A stretch of 64,000 nt of DNA from Mycolicibacterium thermoresistibile (GTDB lineage Bacteria; Actinomycetota; Actinomycetes; Mycobacteriales; Mycobacteriaceae). The DNA is taken from contig NZ_LT906483.1 of assembly GCF_900187065.1 (NCBI RefSeq), positions 2,790,001 to 2,854,000 on the forward strand, given 5' to 3'. The notes below the pieces were generated by a model, which saw nothing but the letters and a program-made list of their open reading frames with translations, searched no databases and had not been told where the DNA came from. Positions 18,249-27,983 of this stretch are shown piece by piece; positions within the stretch are counted from its first letter, which is position 1, and each line of letters opens with the position of its first letter. A program made the position numbers and the translations under genes.

Positions 18249-19535
18249 CTACTGCCGCCGGGTCTTGCGCTTACCTGCCGGTCGTCCGGTGCGGCTCGAG
18301 GTCGGCCGCACCGGTCGGGCGCCCGGCGCCGGCTTGTCCGCGGCGGGCACACTGACCGTCGTCGCGGCGGCCTCGGTGCCGGTCCGCGCCGGCCCCGCAC
18401 CCTCGTCCGCGCCGGTGTCCGGCTCCCCGCCGGCGTCGGCGGCCGGGGACGTCAGCCGCTCGCGGCGGTTCAGCACCCGGCGGGTGTGCTTGCGGACCTT
18501 GTCGTCGAACCGTTCCCGCAGCGACACCAGCAGCGGGGTGGCGAAGTAGATCGACGAGTAGGTGCCCACGATGACGCCGACCAGCTGGACCAGGGCCAGG
18601 TCCTTGAGGGTGCCGACCCCGAGCATCCACACCGCGATGATCATCAGCGCCACGATCGGCAGCACCGAGATCAGGCTGGTGTTGATGGACCTCATGAAGG
18701 TCTGGTTGACCGCCAGGTTGGCCTGTTCGGCGTAGGTGCGCCGGGTGGTGTGTTCGAAGCCGTGGGTGTTCTCCTCGACCTTGTCGAACACGATCACCGT
18801 GTCGTAGATCGAGAAACCCAGGATGGTCATCAGGCCGATCACCATCGCCGGGGTGACCTCCCAGCCGACCAGCGAATAGATGCCGGCCGTCACGATGATG
18901 TCGAAGAACATCGCAGCCAGCGCCGACAGCGCCATGTAGCGCTCATAGCGGGCGGTGATGTAGATCGCGGCGAGCACCACGAACACCACCAGCGCGATGA
19001 TCGCCTTCTTGGTGATCTGGTCGCCCCAGGTCTCCGACACCGCCGAGTCGCTGATCGCCGCCCGGCTCGGGGTCCCGTCGGGGGTGGCCGGCTGGAACCG
19101 GTCGAACAGCGCGGTGCGCAGATCCTCGGTCTCGTCGTTGGTCAGCGTCTCGGACCGGATCTGCACGGTGGCGGTGCTGCCCGACCCGACGACCACCACC
19201 GACTCCGGTGGGGTGCCGATGACGTCGGTGAAGATCGACTCGACCTCCTCCACCGCCACCGGTCCGTCGGCCCCGGTCGCCGGCATCGACACCGTGGTGC
19301 CGCCCTCGAAGTCGATGCCGAGGGTGAAGCCGCGCAGCACGATGCTGGCCACCGCGACCGCCAGGATCAGCCCGCTGACGATGAACCACAGCCGGCGTTT
19401 TCCGACGACCTCGAAGGCGCCGGTGCCGGTGTAGAGCCGGACGAAGAAGCCGTGCTGTTTGGGCGCGGCGGTGTCCAGCGCGGGCGCCTCGACGGCGGTG
19501 GACTCGGTGGTGGTGTCGGAATGTTCAGCGGCCAT
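18249..19535 (-). CDS. secF: Protein translocase subunit SecF
   Basis: Inner-membrane accessory subunit of the Sec translocon, using proton-motive force to assist late export. 428 residues. First transmembrane helix near 35-55 is followed by GFTLGIDFEGGT, the SecF hallmark, then a periplasmic P1 domain, and five further helices with the conserved ITALVGWEVTP-type segment and GFSIYDTVIVFDKVEEN. The C-terminal tail from about 350 is long, charged and Pro/Ala-rich, typical of mycobacterial SecF. It begins six bases after the secD stop. Confidence 0.95.
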   Translation of the reverse strand: MAAEHSDTTTESTAVEAPALDTAAPKQHGFFVRLYTGTGAFEVVGKRRLWFIVSGLILAVAVASIVLRGFTLGIDFEGGTTVSMPATGADGPVAVEEVESIFTDVIGTPPESVVVVGSGSTATVQIRSETLTNDETEDLRTALFDRFQPATPDGTPSRAAISDSAVSETWGDQITKKAIIALVVFVVLAAIYITARYERYMALSALAAMFFDIIVTAGIYSLVGWEVTPAMVIGLMTILGFSIYDTVIVFDKVEENTHGFEHTTRRTYAEQANLAVNQTFMRSINTSLISVLPIVALMIIAVWMLGVGTLKDLALVQLVGVIVGTYSSIYFATPLLVSLRERFDDKVRKHTRRVLNRRERLTSPAADAGGEPDTGADEGAGPARTGTEAAATTVSVPAADKPAPGARPVRPTSSRTGRPAGKRKTRRQ

Positions 19536-19541
19536 GCCTTC

Positions 19542-21407
19542 TCAGATTCCCTGTCCCGTGGTGGCGCGTGCGGCGCGGCGTTCCCGCGCGATCTGCTGGA
19601 CCGCGCCCAGACCGTTGAGCGACGGTTTGGCCAGCGTCGGCGACTTGGACGCCAGATAGACCAGCGGCCAGGTCACCAGGAACACCACCATGACGTCGAA
19701 GATGGTCGTCAACCCCAGTGTGAACGCGAAACCCTTCACCTGGCCGATCGCCAGGAAGTACAGCACCGCGGCGGCCAGGAAGGTGACGGCGTTGCCCGAC
19801 AGGATGGTCTTGCGGGCACGCGCCCAGCCTCGGGGCACCGCCGACCGGAACGAACGGCCTTCCCGGATCTCGTCCTTGATGCGTTCGAAGAACACCACGA
19901 ACGAGTCGGCGGTGGTGCCGATACCGATGATCAGACCGGCGACACCGGCCAGGTCCAGGGTGTAGTTGATGTATCTGCCGAGCAGCACCAGCACCGCGTA
20001 GACCAGCGCCCCGGCGGCGACCAGCGACAACGCGGTGAGCACGCCCAGCAGCCGGTAGTACAGCAGCGAGTACAGCAACACCGCGGCCAGGCCCACCGCA
20101 CCGGCGATCAGCCCGGCCCGCAGCGAGTTCAGCCCGAGGGTGGGCGAGACGGTCTCGGCCTCGGACGCCTCGAACGACAACGGCAGCGAACCGTACTTGA
20201 GGACGTTCGCCAGTTCCTTGGCTGTCTCGGCGTTGAACCGTCCGGTGATCTGGGTGCGCCCGCCCGGGATCGGCTCCTGGATCTGCGGGGCGCTGACCAC
20301 CTTGGAGTCCAGCACGAACGCGGTCTGGGTGCCGACGTTGGCGGCGGTGAAGTCGGCCCAGATGTCGGTGGCGTCCCCCTTGAACTGCAGGTCCACCACA
20401 TACTCGCCGCCGCGCTGCGGATCGCGGCCCGATGACGCGTTCTCGATCTGCTCACCGCTGATGATCGACTTGTTCAACAGATAGACCGTCTGACCGTCGG
20501 TGGAGCAGGTGATCAGCGGCAGTTCCGGGTCGTCGTTGCCGGCGAGCACATCCTCCTCGCCGCACCGGGTGGCCTGGAACTGCAGTGCCAGCAGCTGAAT
20601 CTGCGGATTGGTGTTCTGCCGCAGCTCCTTCTCCGCGGCGATGCGTTTGGCGATCGCCTCCCGGGTGCCCGGCGCCGGTTCCGGTTCGGGCTCCGGTGCG
20701 GGTTCGGCCGGGGGCGGTGTGCCCGGCGCCGGCTCGGCCGGGGGCGGTGTGCCCGGATCGGGCTCGGGAGTCGGGGCCGGCTGCTCCGGATAGGGCCGCG
20801 GCTGCGGGCCGGGCGCCGGGGTGGGCGCCTCACCCGGCTGGGCCGGCGCCTCGCCGGGGGCCGGGGCCTCACCCGGGGTGGGCAGCAGCGGGTTGGCTGG
20901 CTGTTCGCCCGCGCCCGGCAGGCCCGGGAGCCCGGGGATGGCGGGTGCGCCCTCGTCAGCGGGCGGCGCCTCCTCTGACCCTTCGGGGCCCTCTGACTCC
21001 TCCGGGCCCTCCTCGGACCGCGGCTGCGCGGGAATCGCGTGGATGACCGGGCGGATGTAGAGCCGTGCGGTCTGGCCGAGGCTGCGCGCCCCGCTCCCGT
21101 CGGTACCCGGCACGGTGATGACGAGGTTGTCCCCGTCGATCACGACCTCCGAACCGGACACCCCCAGCCCGTCGACGCGGGCGCCGATGATCTGCTGCGC
21201 CTGCTCGAGCGCCTCGCGGGTCGGTGCGGAGCCGTCGGGGGTTCGGGCGGTCAGGGTCACGCGGGTGCCGCCCTGCAGGTCGATGCCCAGTTTCGGTTCG
21301 GGCTCGCGATCTCCGGTGAAGAACACCAGCAGGTAGGTGCCGATGAGTATCACCAGGAACAACGTGAGGTAGCGGGCAGGGTACACCGGCGCCGAAGGCG
21401 ATGCCAC
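19542..21407 (-). CDS. secD: Protein translocase subunit SecD with a long Pro/Glu-rich insertion
   Basis: Partner of SecF, 621 residues. One N-terminal transmembrane helix is followed by [13 protein letters not shown], the SecD hallmark. Residues about 130-245 form a low-complexity Pro/Glu/Ala segment within the external domain, including [10 protein letters not shown] repeated twice from a 30-base DNA repeat (20701-20760). The P1 head domain and five C-terminal helices ([25 protein letters not shown]) are intact. M. tuberculosis SecD is about 573 residues, so the linker accounts for most of the extra length. It follows yajC on the same strand. Confidence 0.95.
   Translation of the reverse strand: MASPSAPVYPARYLTLFLVILIGTYLLVFFTGDREPEPKLGIDLQGGTRVTLTARTPDGSAPTREALEQAQQIIGARVDGLGVSGSEVVIDGDNLVITVPGTDGSGARSLGQTARLYIRPVIHAIPAQPRSEEGPEESEGPEGSEEAPPADEGAPAIPGLPGLPGAGEQPANPLLPTPGEAPAPGEAPAQPGEAPTPAPGPQPRPYPEQPAPTPEPDPGTPPPAEPAPGTPPPAEPAPEPEPEPAPGTREAIAKRIAAEKELRQNTNPQIQLLALQFQATRCGEEDVLAGNDDPELPLITCSTDGQTVYLLNKSIISGEQIENASSGRDPQRGGEYVVDLQFKGDATDIWADFTAANVGTQTAFVLDSKVVSAPQIQEPIPGGRTQITGRFNAETAKELANVLKYGSLPLSFEASEAETVSPTLGLNSLRAGLIAGAVGLAAVLLYSLLYYRLLGVLTALSLVAAGALVYAVLVLLGRYINYTLDLAGVAGLIIGIGTTADSFVVFFERIKDEIREGRSFRSAVPRGWARARKTILSGNAVTFLAAAVLYFLAIGQVKGFAFTLGLTTIFDVMVVFLVTWPLVYLASKSPTLAKPSLNGLGAVQQIARERRAARATTGQGI
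20701..20760. repeat. 30-base tandem repeat inside secD
   Basis: Two near-identical 30-base units (20701-20730 and 20731-20760) differing at a few positions. On the coding strand they encode the repeated [10 protein letters not shown] motif of the low-complexity SecD linker. Being a multiple of three, unit gain or loss would leave the frame intact. Confidence 0.85.
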
Positions 21408-21476
21408 GTGCTTGTGTCTCCTCGAGATCAGTTCGTCAGCACAGCAAAGGGTACGTGGTCGAGCTGAGCGTCACCC

Positions 21477-21803
21477 TCAGGACAGCCGGTCCTGACCGGT
21501 CGAGTCGGAGGTGCTGACGTCGGTGACGTCGTCGGTGTCCGCGGTCTGTGGCTCGATGCGGTCCCGCACGGCCAGCTTCATCCAGGTGGTGACGACGCCG
21601 GGGGCGATCTCCAGGTCCACGTAGTCATCATCGATGGCCCGGATGGTGCCCTTCAGACCCGCGGTGGTGTGCACCTGATCTCCGACCCGAAGGGATTCGT
21701 GCAGGTCGATCATGGCCTGCATGGCCTTCTTCTGGCGCCGCGACGCGAAGAACATGAAAGCGCCCAGCACGATGAGCAGGGGTAAAAAGACGACCAAGTC
21801 CAT
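21477..21803 (-). CDS. yajC: Preprotein translocase subunit YajC
   Basis: Small single-pass membrane protein that associates with SecDF. 108 residues from ATG 21803. One N-terminal helix (residues 3-18, VVFLPLLIVLGAFMFF) is followed by the conserved SRRQKKAMQAM cytoplasmic motif and the SLRVGDQVHTTAGLKG YajC domain. A longer in-frame opening reaches 21911 but the residues upstream are not hydrophobic or conserved. First gene of yajC-secD-secF. Confidence 0.94.
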   Translation of the reverse strand: MDLVVFLPLLIVLGAFMFFASRRQKKAMQAMIDLHESLRVGDQVHTTAGLKGTIRAIDDDYVDLEIAPGVVTTWMKLAVRDRIEPQTADTDDVTDVSTSDSTGQDRLS

Positions 21804-21936
21804 GAAGCGTTTGTCTTTCGTGTCGGTCTTGTGGTCACGAGCGCCCGACCGGGCACACGAATCCTCGTAAGTGACCAGTGTGCCATTGCGGCACTGCGGG
21901 GCCGACTGCACGGTACGCCATCACGGACCCCGAACA

Positions 21937-21998
21937 GCGGAATTCCCGGTCGTCACCCCTCGAGACGTGGAAGGACGACTGACGACCGGGAACTCCGC
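21937..21998 (-). terminator. Hairpin downstream of the 22017-22778 gene
   Basis: 18-bp arms with one mismatch (21937-21954 and 21981-21998, core TTCCCGGTCGTC / GACGACCGGGAA) around a 26-base loop, beginning 19 bases after the stop of the upstream membrane-protein gene. It lies before the yajC promoter region and fits a factor-independent terminator without a T-tract. Confidence 0.6.
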
Positions 21999-22016
21999 GG
22001 GGCCCAGACCCCGTGG

Positions 22017-22778
22017 TCAGTGGGCGGTGGTGTGCCGGCGGCTGAACGGATTCGTCCACCGGCGACGCTTCGGGGCAGCGGCCACCGGCTCGTCGGACGC
22101 CGCGGCCCGAGCGGTTGTGGCGGTGGGACCGGTCCCGGGCCCCGTCGTCTCGGCAGGCCCCGTCGTCTCGGCAGGCCCCGTCGTCTCGGCAGGCACTGTC
22201 GTGTCGGCCGGGGCAGGCGTGGTGACGGGGGCAGCCGCCGGCGTGGCGGAGCCGGCGGCCGTGGCCGTGGTCGCCGGTGTGGTGGCGTATTCGATGTCCC
22301 GCACGCTGCGGATGGAGACCCGGCCGACCGCCATCCCGCCCAGCAGGATGATCAGCGCGCCCAGCCCGTAGAAGTGCGTCATCTCCAGCCACAGCCGTTC
22401 GGTCTCATTGCTCGCCACCGGCGCTCCGGCGTCGCCCAGGCCGAGCAGCCCGGCGAAGGCGCGGCCCACCACGAACCAGGTGCCGCCGGCCACGGCGAGC
22501 CAGCCCCCCAGCATCGCGGTGGCCCGGCTGCGGGAGACCATCAGCATCAGCCCGCCCAGTGCGACGACGGCGCCGGGCAGCACCTGCAGCCAGCCCCGCC
22601 CGACGGTCCACGTCCACGGCTCGTCCGGGGTGAACGCGAAGTCGACATACGGACCCACGAACGGGATCAGCGCACCCCACAGGCCCAGCAGTAGCAGCAG
22701 CAATCCGGTGACGGCCCCGCGGCTGCGGCGCATGTGCATCCTGCCGCCGCGGGGACGCACGGTGTCGGTGTCGGTCAT
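22017..22778 (-). CDS. Membrane protein with repetitive Thr/Pro tail, function unknown
   Basis: 253 residues. After a basic N-terminus there are about four hydrophobic segments (GAVTGLLLLLLGLWGALIPFVG; LQVLPGAVVALGGLMLMV; MLGGWLAVAGGTWFVVG; THFYGLGALIILLGGMAVG), then a low-complexity tail from about 165 rich in Ala, Thr and Pro with three AETTGP units. The final residues are basic. A good AAGGAGG site precedes ATG 22778. It resembles four-helix actinobacterial 'DUF' membrane proteins but I cannot name the family. It shares the segment between yajC and ruvB with the next gene, a place where M. tuberculosis has gabT, fadD9 and a PE_PGRS gene. Confidence 0.75.
   Translation of the reverse strand: MTDTDTVRPRGGRMHMRRSRGAVTGLLLLLLGLWGALIPFVGPYVDFAFTPDEPWTWTVGRGWLQVLPGAVVALGGLMLMVSRSRATAMLGGWLAVAGGTWFVVGRAFAGLLGLGDAGAPVASNETERLWLEMTHFYGLGALIILLGGMAVGRVSIRSVRDIEYATTPATTATAAGSATPAAAPVTTPAPADTTVPAETTGPAETTGPAETTGPGTGPTATTARAAASDEPVAAAPKRRRWTNPFSRRHTTAH
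22141..22194. repeat. Three perfect 18-base tandem repeats
   Basis: Units of CCCGTCGTCTCGGCAGGC at 22141, 22159 and 22177, with a degenerate fourth copy after them. On the coding strand they encode AETTGP three times in the tail of the membrane protein. Multiples of three keep the frame; likely length-variable between strains. Confidence 0.9.
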
Positions 22779-22839
22779 GATGGCCTCCTTCGCTGAGCTG
22801 TCGGGTACCCCGTCGGCAGCTCCTCTAACGAAGGACCGA

Positions 22840-23304
22840 TCAGCCGGCCGGTCTGACCCGTACCACCGGCGGTGCGGCCAGCATCAGCACTCCGATGAAC
22901 ACCAGCCACCCGAGGGTGGACCACGCGGCGGCGGTCGGCGCCCAGCCGTGCGCCAGCGGCAGGATCCCCAACACCGCGCCGAGCGCCGACCATCTCGGGA
23001 ACACGTTGGTACGCCAGACCACCACGGAGGTCGCGAAGATCAGCAGCGCGGCCCCGATCTGAGCGGCCTGCGCCGCACGGTCGGTGTCGAGGCCGGTCGC
23101 CGCGACGGCGAAGTGGACGAGCCCGCCGGCGAACGCGATGTGAGCGGCCGCGCCGAGCCCCTCGGTGGCGCGCAGAACCGCCACCAACACCCCGAGGAAG
23201 ACCAGGCCGGAGAGCAGCTGGAGCAACGGCCGGTCCCCGAGCAGTGCGGCGGCCGACAGCAGGGCGCACAGTCCCCCGAGCCGGATCGGGGCGCTCGCCC
23301 CCAC
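22840..23304 (-). CDS. Small polytopic membrane protein, function unknown
   Basis: 154 residues when started at GTG 23304, with four to five hydrophobic segments (LCALLSAAALL; LLQLLSGLVFLGVLVAVL; HIAFAGGLVHFAVAA; AAQIGAALLIFATSVVVW; TLGWLVFIGVLMLA). No motif recognised. GTG 23304 has a weak ribosome site. A much better one (AGGGAGG) lies further upstream, 20 bases past the ruvB stop, but is followed in frame by ATC (23367-23365) rather than ATG; translation could start there. It would be cotranscribed with ruvABC. Confidence 0.65.
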   Translation of the reverse strand: MGASAPIRLGGLCALLSAAALLGDRPLLQLLSGLVFLGVLVAVLRATEGLGAAAHIAFAGGLVHFAVAATGLDTDRAAQAAQIGAALLIFATSVVVWRTNVFPRWSALGAVLGILPLAHGWAPTAAAWSTLGWLVFIGVLMLAAPPVVRVRPAG

Positions 23305-23397
23305 GGGTCCCCCGGCACTGTTTCCGGCCCTGTCCGGGCCGGTGTCTGTGGTGTTGTCCCCGGCGATGGCGTCCTCCCTTGATTCAGGGACCGGCGG

Positions 23398-24474
23398 TCA
23401 GGGTTCCTCGAACAGTGCGGGCTGACCGAATGCGGTCACCCCAGCCGGCGGGCTGAGCCCCAGATGGGTCCACGCCTGCGCGGTGGCGACCCGGCCGCGC
23501 GGGGTGCGCGCGATCATCCCGGCCCGCACCAGGAACGGTTCGCACACCTCCTCCACCGTGGTGGCCTCCTCCCCGACCGCCACCGCCAGCGTCGACACCC
23601 CGACCGGGCCGCCGCCGAAGCTGCGGGTGAGCGCGGTCAGCACCGCCCGGTCCAGCCGGTCCAGCCCGAGCTCGTCGACGTCGTACACCTCCAGCGCGGC
23701 CTTGGCGACGTCCCGGGTGATCACCCCGTCGGCGCGGACCTCGGCGTAGTCGCGGACCCGGCGCAGCAGCCGGTTGGCGATCCGCGGCGTGCCGCGCGAC
23801 CGCCGGGCGATCTCGGCGGCGGCCTCGGCGCCCAGCTCGATGCCGAGGATGCCTGCGGAGCGGGCCAGCACCTGTTCGAGTTCGGCGGGTTCGTAGAAGT
23901 CCATGTGCGCGGTGAAACCGAACCGGTCACGCAGCGGTCCGGTCAGGGCGCCGGACCGGGTGGTGGCGCCGACCAGCGTGAACGGCGCGACCTCCAGCGG
24001 AATCGACGTCGCGCCCGGACCCTTGCCCACCACCACGTCGACCCGGAAGTCCTCCATCGCCAGATAGAGCATCTCCTCGGCCGGCCGGGCGATGCGGTGG
24101 ATCTCGTCGATGAACAGCACATCGTGCTCGACGAGATTGGACAGCATCGCCGCCAGGTCGCCGGCCCGCTCCAGCGCCGGACCCGAGGTCACCCGCAGCG
24201 AGGAGCCGAGCTCGGCGGCGATGATCATCGCCAGCGACGTCTTGCCCAGGCCGGGCGGCCCGGACAGCAGGATGTGATCGGGGGTGCCGCCCCGGTTCTT
24301 CGCCCCCTCGATGACCAGTTGCAGCTGTTCCCGCACCCGCGGCTGCCCGATGAACTCGTCGAGCGAGCGAGGACGCAGGCCGGCGTCGATATCGCCCTCC
24401 CCGACGGTGAGCGCCGGCGACACCTCACGTTCGGGCTCGCCCTGCTCGGCGGCGTGTGCGTCGAATCGGCTCAT
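23398..24474 (-). CDS. ruvB: Holliday junction branch-migration helicase RuvB
   Basis: AAA+ motor that drives branch migration of Holliday junctions with RuvA. 358 residues. Walker [10 protein letters not shown] is at 72-80, Walker B LFIDEIHR near 120, sensor 1 GATTRSG near 168, and the C-terminal winged helix includes [18 protein letters not shown]. The opening [12 protein letters not shown] is the RuvB signature. Its ATG overlaps the ruvA stop by four bases. Confidence 0.97.
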   Translation of the reverse strand: MSRFDAHAAEQGEPEREVSPALTVGEGDIDAGLRPRSLDEFIGQPRVREQLQLVIEGAKNRGGTPDHILLSGPPGLGKTSLAMIIAAELGSSLRVTSGPALERAGDLAAMLSNLVEHDVLFIDEIHRIARPAEEMLYLAMEDFRVDVVVGKGPGATSIPLEVAPFTLVGATTRSGALTGPLRDRFGFTAHMDFYEPAELEQVLARSAGILGIELGAEAAAEIARRSRGTPRIANRLLRRVRDYAEVRADGVITRDVAKAALEVYDVDELGLDRLDRAVLTALTRSFGGGPVGVSTLAVAVGEEATTVEEVCEPFLVRAGMIARTPRGRVATAQAWTHLGLSPPAGVTAFGQPALFEEP

Positions 24475-25064
24475 TTCCTCCCCAGCATGGACAGCGCCGA
24501 CCGTAACGCGGTGGACGTGCTCGCGTCCGGATCATCGGCGAGCACCTTGTCGGTGGCCTCCTCCGCCTGTTTGGCGGAGAACCCCAACCCCACCAGGGCC
24601 TCGACCACCGGTCCGCGCACCGCGTGGCCGCCTGCCGCCGCGGCGCCCGCGGCGGCGCCCGCCACCGGGCCGACCTTGTCCCGCAGTTCGAGCACCATGC
24701 GTTCGGCGCCGCGTTTCCCGATGCCGGGCACCCGGGTCAGGGCCTTGACGTCCCCGTCGGCGAGCACCTGCCGCAGGGTCGGCGGGTCGTACACCGCCAG
24801 GGTGGCCAGTCCGGTCTTCGGCCCCACCCCGGTCACCCCGATCAGGGTGAGGAACAGATCGCGCGCGTCGGTGTCGGGGAAGCCGTACAACGTCATCGAG
24901 TCCTCGCGCACGATCATCGCGGTGATCAACCGTGCCTCGCCGCCCCGCCGCAGCGTCGACAGGGTCGCGGGGGTCGCCATCACCTTGTACCCCACCCCGG
25001 CGGCCTCGATCACCGCGTGGTCCAGCGCGATCTCGAGCACCTCACCGCGCACCGAGGCGATCAC
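24471..25064 (-). CDS. ruvA: Holliday junction DNA-binding subunit RuvA
   Basis: Tetrameric protein that holds the junction open for RuvB. 197 residues. The N-terminal OB-fold starts [20 protein letters not shown], two helix-hairpin-helix units follow ([17 protein letters not shown] and [20 protein letters not shown]), and a C-terminal domain III ([17 protein letters not shown]) binds RuvB. An Ala-rich linker separates domains II and III. Overlaps ruvC and ruvB by four bases each. Confidence 0.97.
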   Translation of the reverse strand: MIASVRGEVLEIALDHAVIEAAGVGYKVMATPATLSTLRRGGEARLITAMIVREDSMTLYGFPDTDARDLFLTLIGVTGVGPKTGLATLAVYDPPTLRQVLADGDVKALTRVPGIGKRGAERMVLELRDKVGPVAGAAAGAAAAGGHAVRGPVVEALVGLGFSAKQAEEATDKVLADDPDASTSTALRSALSMLGRK

Positions 25065-25639
25065 CGGGCACCCCGCGACGTCCGCTGCGGCGCCGCCTTC
25101 AGGCGGGCGCGGAACATGCGTTGCTGTTGGGCGGCCAGGGCCTCGGCCTTGGCCATCCGCGCGAGCATCGGCGCCCGCCAGCAGTGGCAGATCGCCAACG
25201 CCAACGCGTCCGCGGCATCAGCCGGTGTCGGTTTTGTCTGTAGCTCAAGGATTTTCGTCACCATCGCGGTGACCTGCGCCTTGTCCGCGCGACCGTTGCC
25301 GGTGACCGCCGCCTTGACCTCGCTGGGAGTGTGGAAGTGCACATCGATGTCACGTCTGGCGGCGGCCAGGGCGATCACCCCGCCGGCCTGCGCGGTACCC
25401 ATCACCGTCGACACATTCTGCTGCGAGAACACCCGCTCGATGGCGATGACGTCCGGCCGGTGGGTGTCCATCCAGTACTCGACGGCGTCGCTGATCATCA
25501 GCAACCGCTTGGGCAACGGCTCCCCGGTCGGGGTACGCACGACGTCGACGTCCAGCGCGGTGACCTGCCGCCCCCGGCCTCCCTCGATGACCGACAACCC
25601 GCACCGCGTCAACCCGGGATCGACTCCCATCACCCGCAC
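25061..25639 (-). CDS. ruvC: Holliday junction resolvase RuvC
   Basis: Structure-specific endonuclease that cuts Holliday junctions. 192 residues. Catalytic Asp is D7 in [14 protein letters not shown]; the remaining acidic residues fall in [10 protein letters not shown] (E near 69) and the late [12 protein letters not shown] motif. First gene of the ruvC-ruvA-ruvB operon with 4-base overlaps. The C-terminus has a basic Arg-rich tail of about 20 residues beyond the E. coli protein. Confidence 0.96.
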   Translation of the reverse strand: MRVMGVDPGLTRCGLSVIEGGRGRQVTALDVDVVRTPTGEPLPKRLLMISDAVEYWMDTHRPDVIAIERVFSQQNVSTVMGTAQAGGVIALAAARRDIDVHFHTPSEVKAAVTGNGRADKAQVTAMVTKILELQTKPTPADAADALALAICHCWRAPMLARMAKAEALAAQQQRMFRARLKAAPQRTSRGAR

Positions 25640-25758
25640 ATCGACCCTTCCCTAGAACAGCTGTTCGAGAGCCTAGCCGGTGTTGTGGACAGTCCCCAAC
25701 CAGACACGCCCCGGGGCGGGCAGCGGGTCAGCCCGCAGGCCGACGCGCGAGGTGGCCG

Positions 25759-26514
25759 TCACTCCTCGTCGAGTTCGGCGAGCACCTCGTCGGGGATGTC
25801 GGCGTTGGTGTAGACCTCCTGCACGTCGTCGCTGTCCTCGAGCGCCTCGACGAGCTTCATCACCTTGCGGGCGCCGTCGGCGTCCAGCGGAACCGTCACC
25901 GACGGTATGAAACTGAGTTCCGCAGAGTCGTAGTCGATGCCGGCGTCCTGCAGTGCGGTGCGCACGGCCACCAGATCGCCCGGTTCGCAGACGACCTCGA
26001 ACCGGTCCCCCAGATCGTTGACGTCCTCGGCGCCGGCGTCCAGGACCGCGGTGAGCACATCGTCCTCGGTGAGGTCGTTCTTCTCCAGGATGACCACACC
26101 CTTGCGGTTGAACAGGTAGGCCACCGAACCCGGATCGGCCATGTTGCCGCCATTGCGGGTCATCGCCACCCGGACCTCGCTGGCGGCCCGGTTGCGGTTG
26201 TCGGTGAGGCATTCGATCAGCACCGCCACCCCGTTGGGGCCGTAGCCCTCATAGGTCACGGTCTGCCAGTCGGCGCCGCCGGCCTCCTCGCCGGCGCCGC
26301 GCTTACGCGCACGCTCGATGTTGTCGTTGGGGACCGACGCCTTCTTGGCCTTCTGGATGGCGTCGTACAGGGTCGGGTTGCCCGCCGGGTCGCCACCGCC
26401 CACCCGGGCGGCGACCTCGATGTTCTTGATCAGTTTGGCGAACATCTTGCCGCGGCGGGCATCGATGATCGCCTTCTTGTGCTTGGTAGTGGCCCACTTG
26501 GAATGGCCGGCCAT
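25759..26514 (-). CDS. YebC/PmpR-family DNA-binding or translation factor
   Basis: 251-residue member of the YebC/TACO1 family (Rv2603c position). The family opening [22 protein letters not shown] is unmistakable, followed by [20 protein letters not shown] and [22 protein letters not shown]. Members have been described as transcription regulators and, for YebC-type proteins, as helpers of ribosomes at difficult sequences such as proline runs. It lies alone between ruvC and the acyl-CoA dehydrogenase with about 120 bases before ruvC. Confidence 0.93.
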   Translation of the reverse strand: MAGHSKWATTKHKKAIIDARRGKMFAKLIKNIEVAARVGGGDPAGNPTLYDAIQKAKKASVPNDNIERARKRGAGEEAGGADWQTVTYEGYGPNGVAVLIECLTDNRNRAASEVRVAMTRNGGNMADPGSVAYLFNRKGVVILEKNDLTEDDVLTAVLDAGAEDVNDLGDRFEVVCEPGDLVAVRTALQDAGIDYDSAELSFIPSVTVPLDADGARKVMKLVEALEDSDDVQEVYTNADIPDEVLAELDEE

Positions 26515-26647
26515 GCTGTCTACCCACTTCCGCGGTCGTACTGAAGTCTGCGCCCGACGAGTTTACGGGCATCGCCGCACACCCGGCTTTTCGCCGCCGC
26601 GGGGCGACGTCGGTCTGTTAGCTGCACCACAGCGCTTTCCTCTCGAA

Positions 26648-26663
26648 CTTACTCCGCAGTAAG
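26648..26663. promoter_or_regulatory. Palindromic operator candidate before the acyl-CoA dehydrogenase
   Basis: Inverted repeat CTTACT-CCGC-AGTAAG, 57 bases upstream of the start codon. The right arm contains TAAGAT (26660-26665), a reasonable -10, with TTCCTC 17 bases upstream as a weak -35. A repressor bound here would block RNA polymerase. The sequence resembles TetR-type operators of fatty-acid genes; the regulator is not in this neighbourhood. Confidence 0.55.
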
Positions 26664-26719
26664 ATCGTGGTTGACCGTACAGCAGCGCGGATCATCACGT
26701 GTGAAAGGACCGCGACTCC

Positions 26720-27931
26720 ATGTCGTTCTCGCTTGAACTACCGCCCGACCTCGTCCACATCCAGAACTGGGTGCACGAGTTCGCCCGCGATGTCATCCGC
26801 CCCGCCGCCGCCGAATGGGACGAGCGGGAGGAGACGCCGTGGCCGATCATCCAGGAGGCCGCCAAGGTCGGCATCTACTCGATGGAGTACTTCGCCGAAC
26901 AGGCCGCCGAGCCGACCGGGCTGGGCATGCCGATCACCTTCGAGGAGATGTTCTGGGGCGACGCCGGCATCGGGCTGTCGATCCTGGGCACCGGGCTGGC
27001 CGCGGCCGCACTCGCCGGCGGCGGCACCCTCGAGCAGCAGGCCGAGTACCTGCCGCAGATGTTCGGCACCGTCGACGACCCCAAGGTCGCGGCGTTCTGC
27101 GCCTCGGAGCCGGGCGCGGGCTCCGATGTCGGCGCGATCCGCACCCGCGCCCGCTATGACAAGGCCACCGACGAGTGGGTGCTCAACGGCACCAAGACCT
27201 GGGCCACCAACGGCGGCATCGCCGAGGTGCACATCGTGATGGCGTCGGTGTATCCGGAGCTGGGCGCCCGCGGCCAGGCGGCGTTCATCATCCCGCCGGG
27301 CACCAAGGGCTTCAGCCAGGGCCAGAAGTTCAAGAAACACGGCATCCGGGCCTCGCACACCGCCGAGGTGGTGCTCGAGGACGTCCGGCTGCCGGGCCGG
27401 TTGATCGTCGGCGGGCGGGAGAAGTTCGAGGAACGCATCGCCCGGGTGCGTGAGGGCAAGAGCTCCAAGAGCCAGGCCGCGATGGCCACCTTCGAGCGCA
27501 CCCGCCCGACGGTCGGCGCCATGGCGGTCGGGGTGGCCCGCGCCGCCTACGAGTACGCGCTCGAGTACGCCCTGCAGCGCGAACAGTTCGGCCGCAAGAT
27601 CGCCGAGTTCCAGGCGATCGCGTTCAAGCTGGCCGACATGAAGTCGCGCATCGACGCCGCGCGGCTGCTGGTGTGGCGGGCCGGATGGATGGCCCGCAAC
27701 GGCAAGTCGTTCGACAACGCCGAGGGTTCGATGGCCAAACTGGTCGCCAGCGAGACCGCGACCTACGTCACCGACGAGGCGATCCAGATCCTCGGCGGCA
27801 ACGGCTACACCCGCGACTACCCGGTCGAACGGATGCACCGCGACGCCAAGATCTTCACGATCTTCGAGGGCACCAGCGAGATCCAGCGGCTGGTGATCGC
27901 CCGCGCGCTCACCGGGCTCCCCATCCGCTGA
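26720..27931 (+). CDS. Acyl-CoA dehydrogenase
   Basis: FAD-dependent dehydrogenase that introduces a trans-2 double bond into acyl-CoA thioesters, 403 residues. Substrate and flavin contacts are visible in [19 protein letters not shown] and [15 protein letters not shown]. The catalytic Glu region [19 protein letters not shown] is at the C-terminus, preceded by the [16 protein letters not shown] motif. ATG 26720 follows GAAAGGA. Monocistronic by position: opposed by YebC behind and converging on pdxT. The palindrome upstream suggests inducible control. Confidence 0.93.
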   Translation: MSFSLELPPDLVHIQNWVHEFARDVIRPAAAEWDEREETPWPIIQEAAKVGIYSMEYFAEQAAEPTGLGMPITFEEMFWGDAGIGLSILGTGLAAAALAGGGTLEQQAEYLPQMFGTVDDPKVAAFCASEPGAGSDVGAIRTRARYDKATDEWVLNGTKTWATNGGIAEVHIVMASVYPELGARGQAAFIIPPGTKGFSQGQKFKKHGIRASHTAEVVLEDVRLPGRLIVGGREKFEERIARVREGKSSKSQAAMATFERTRPTVGAMAVGVARAAYEYALEYALQREQFGRKIAEFQAIAFKLADMKSRIDAARLLVWRAGWMARNGKSFDNAEGSMAKLVASETATYVTDEAIQILGGNGYTRDYPVERMHRDAKIFTIFEGTSEIQRLVIARALTGLPIR

Positions 27932-27944
27932 GACGCCGGCGGTT

Positions 27945-27983
27945 TCGGCGCGCGACCGGACCGACGCACCCGTCAGCGCGCCG
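27945..27983. terminator. Hairpin between converging acyl-CoA dehydrogenase and pdxT
   Basis: Arms CGGCGCGC (27945-27952) and GCGCGCCG (27976-27983) with a 23-base loop; pairing extends a few bases with a wobble. Placed between converging genes, so a bidirectional terminator is plausible. The right arm overlaps the first copy of the 14-base duplication at the pdxT end. Confidence 0.45.
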
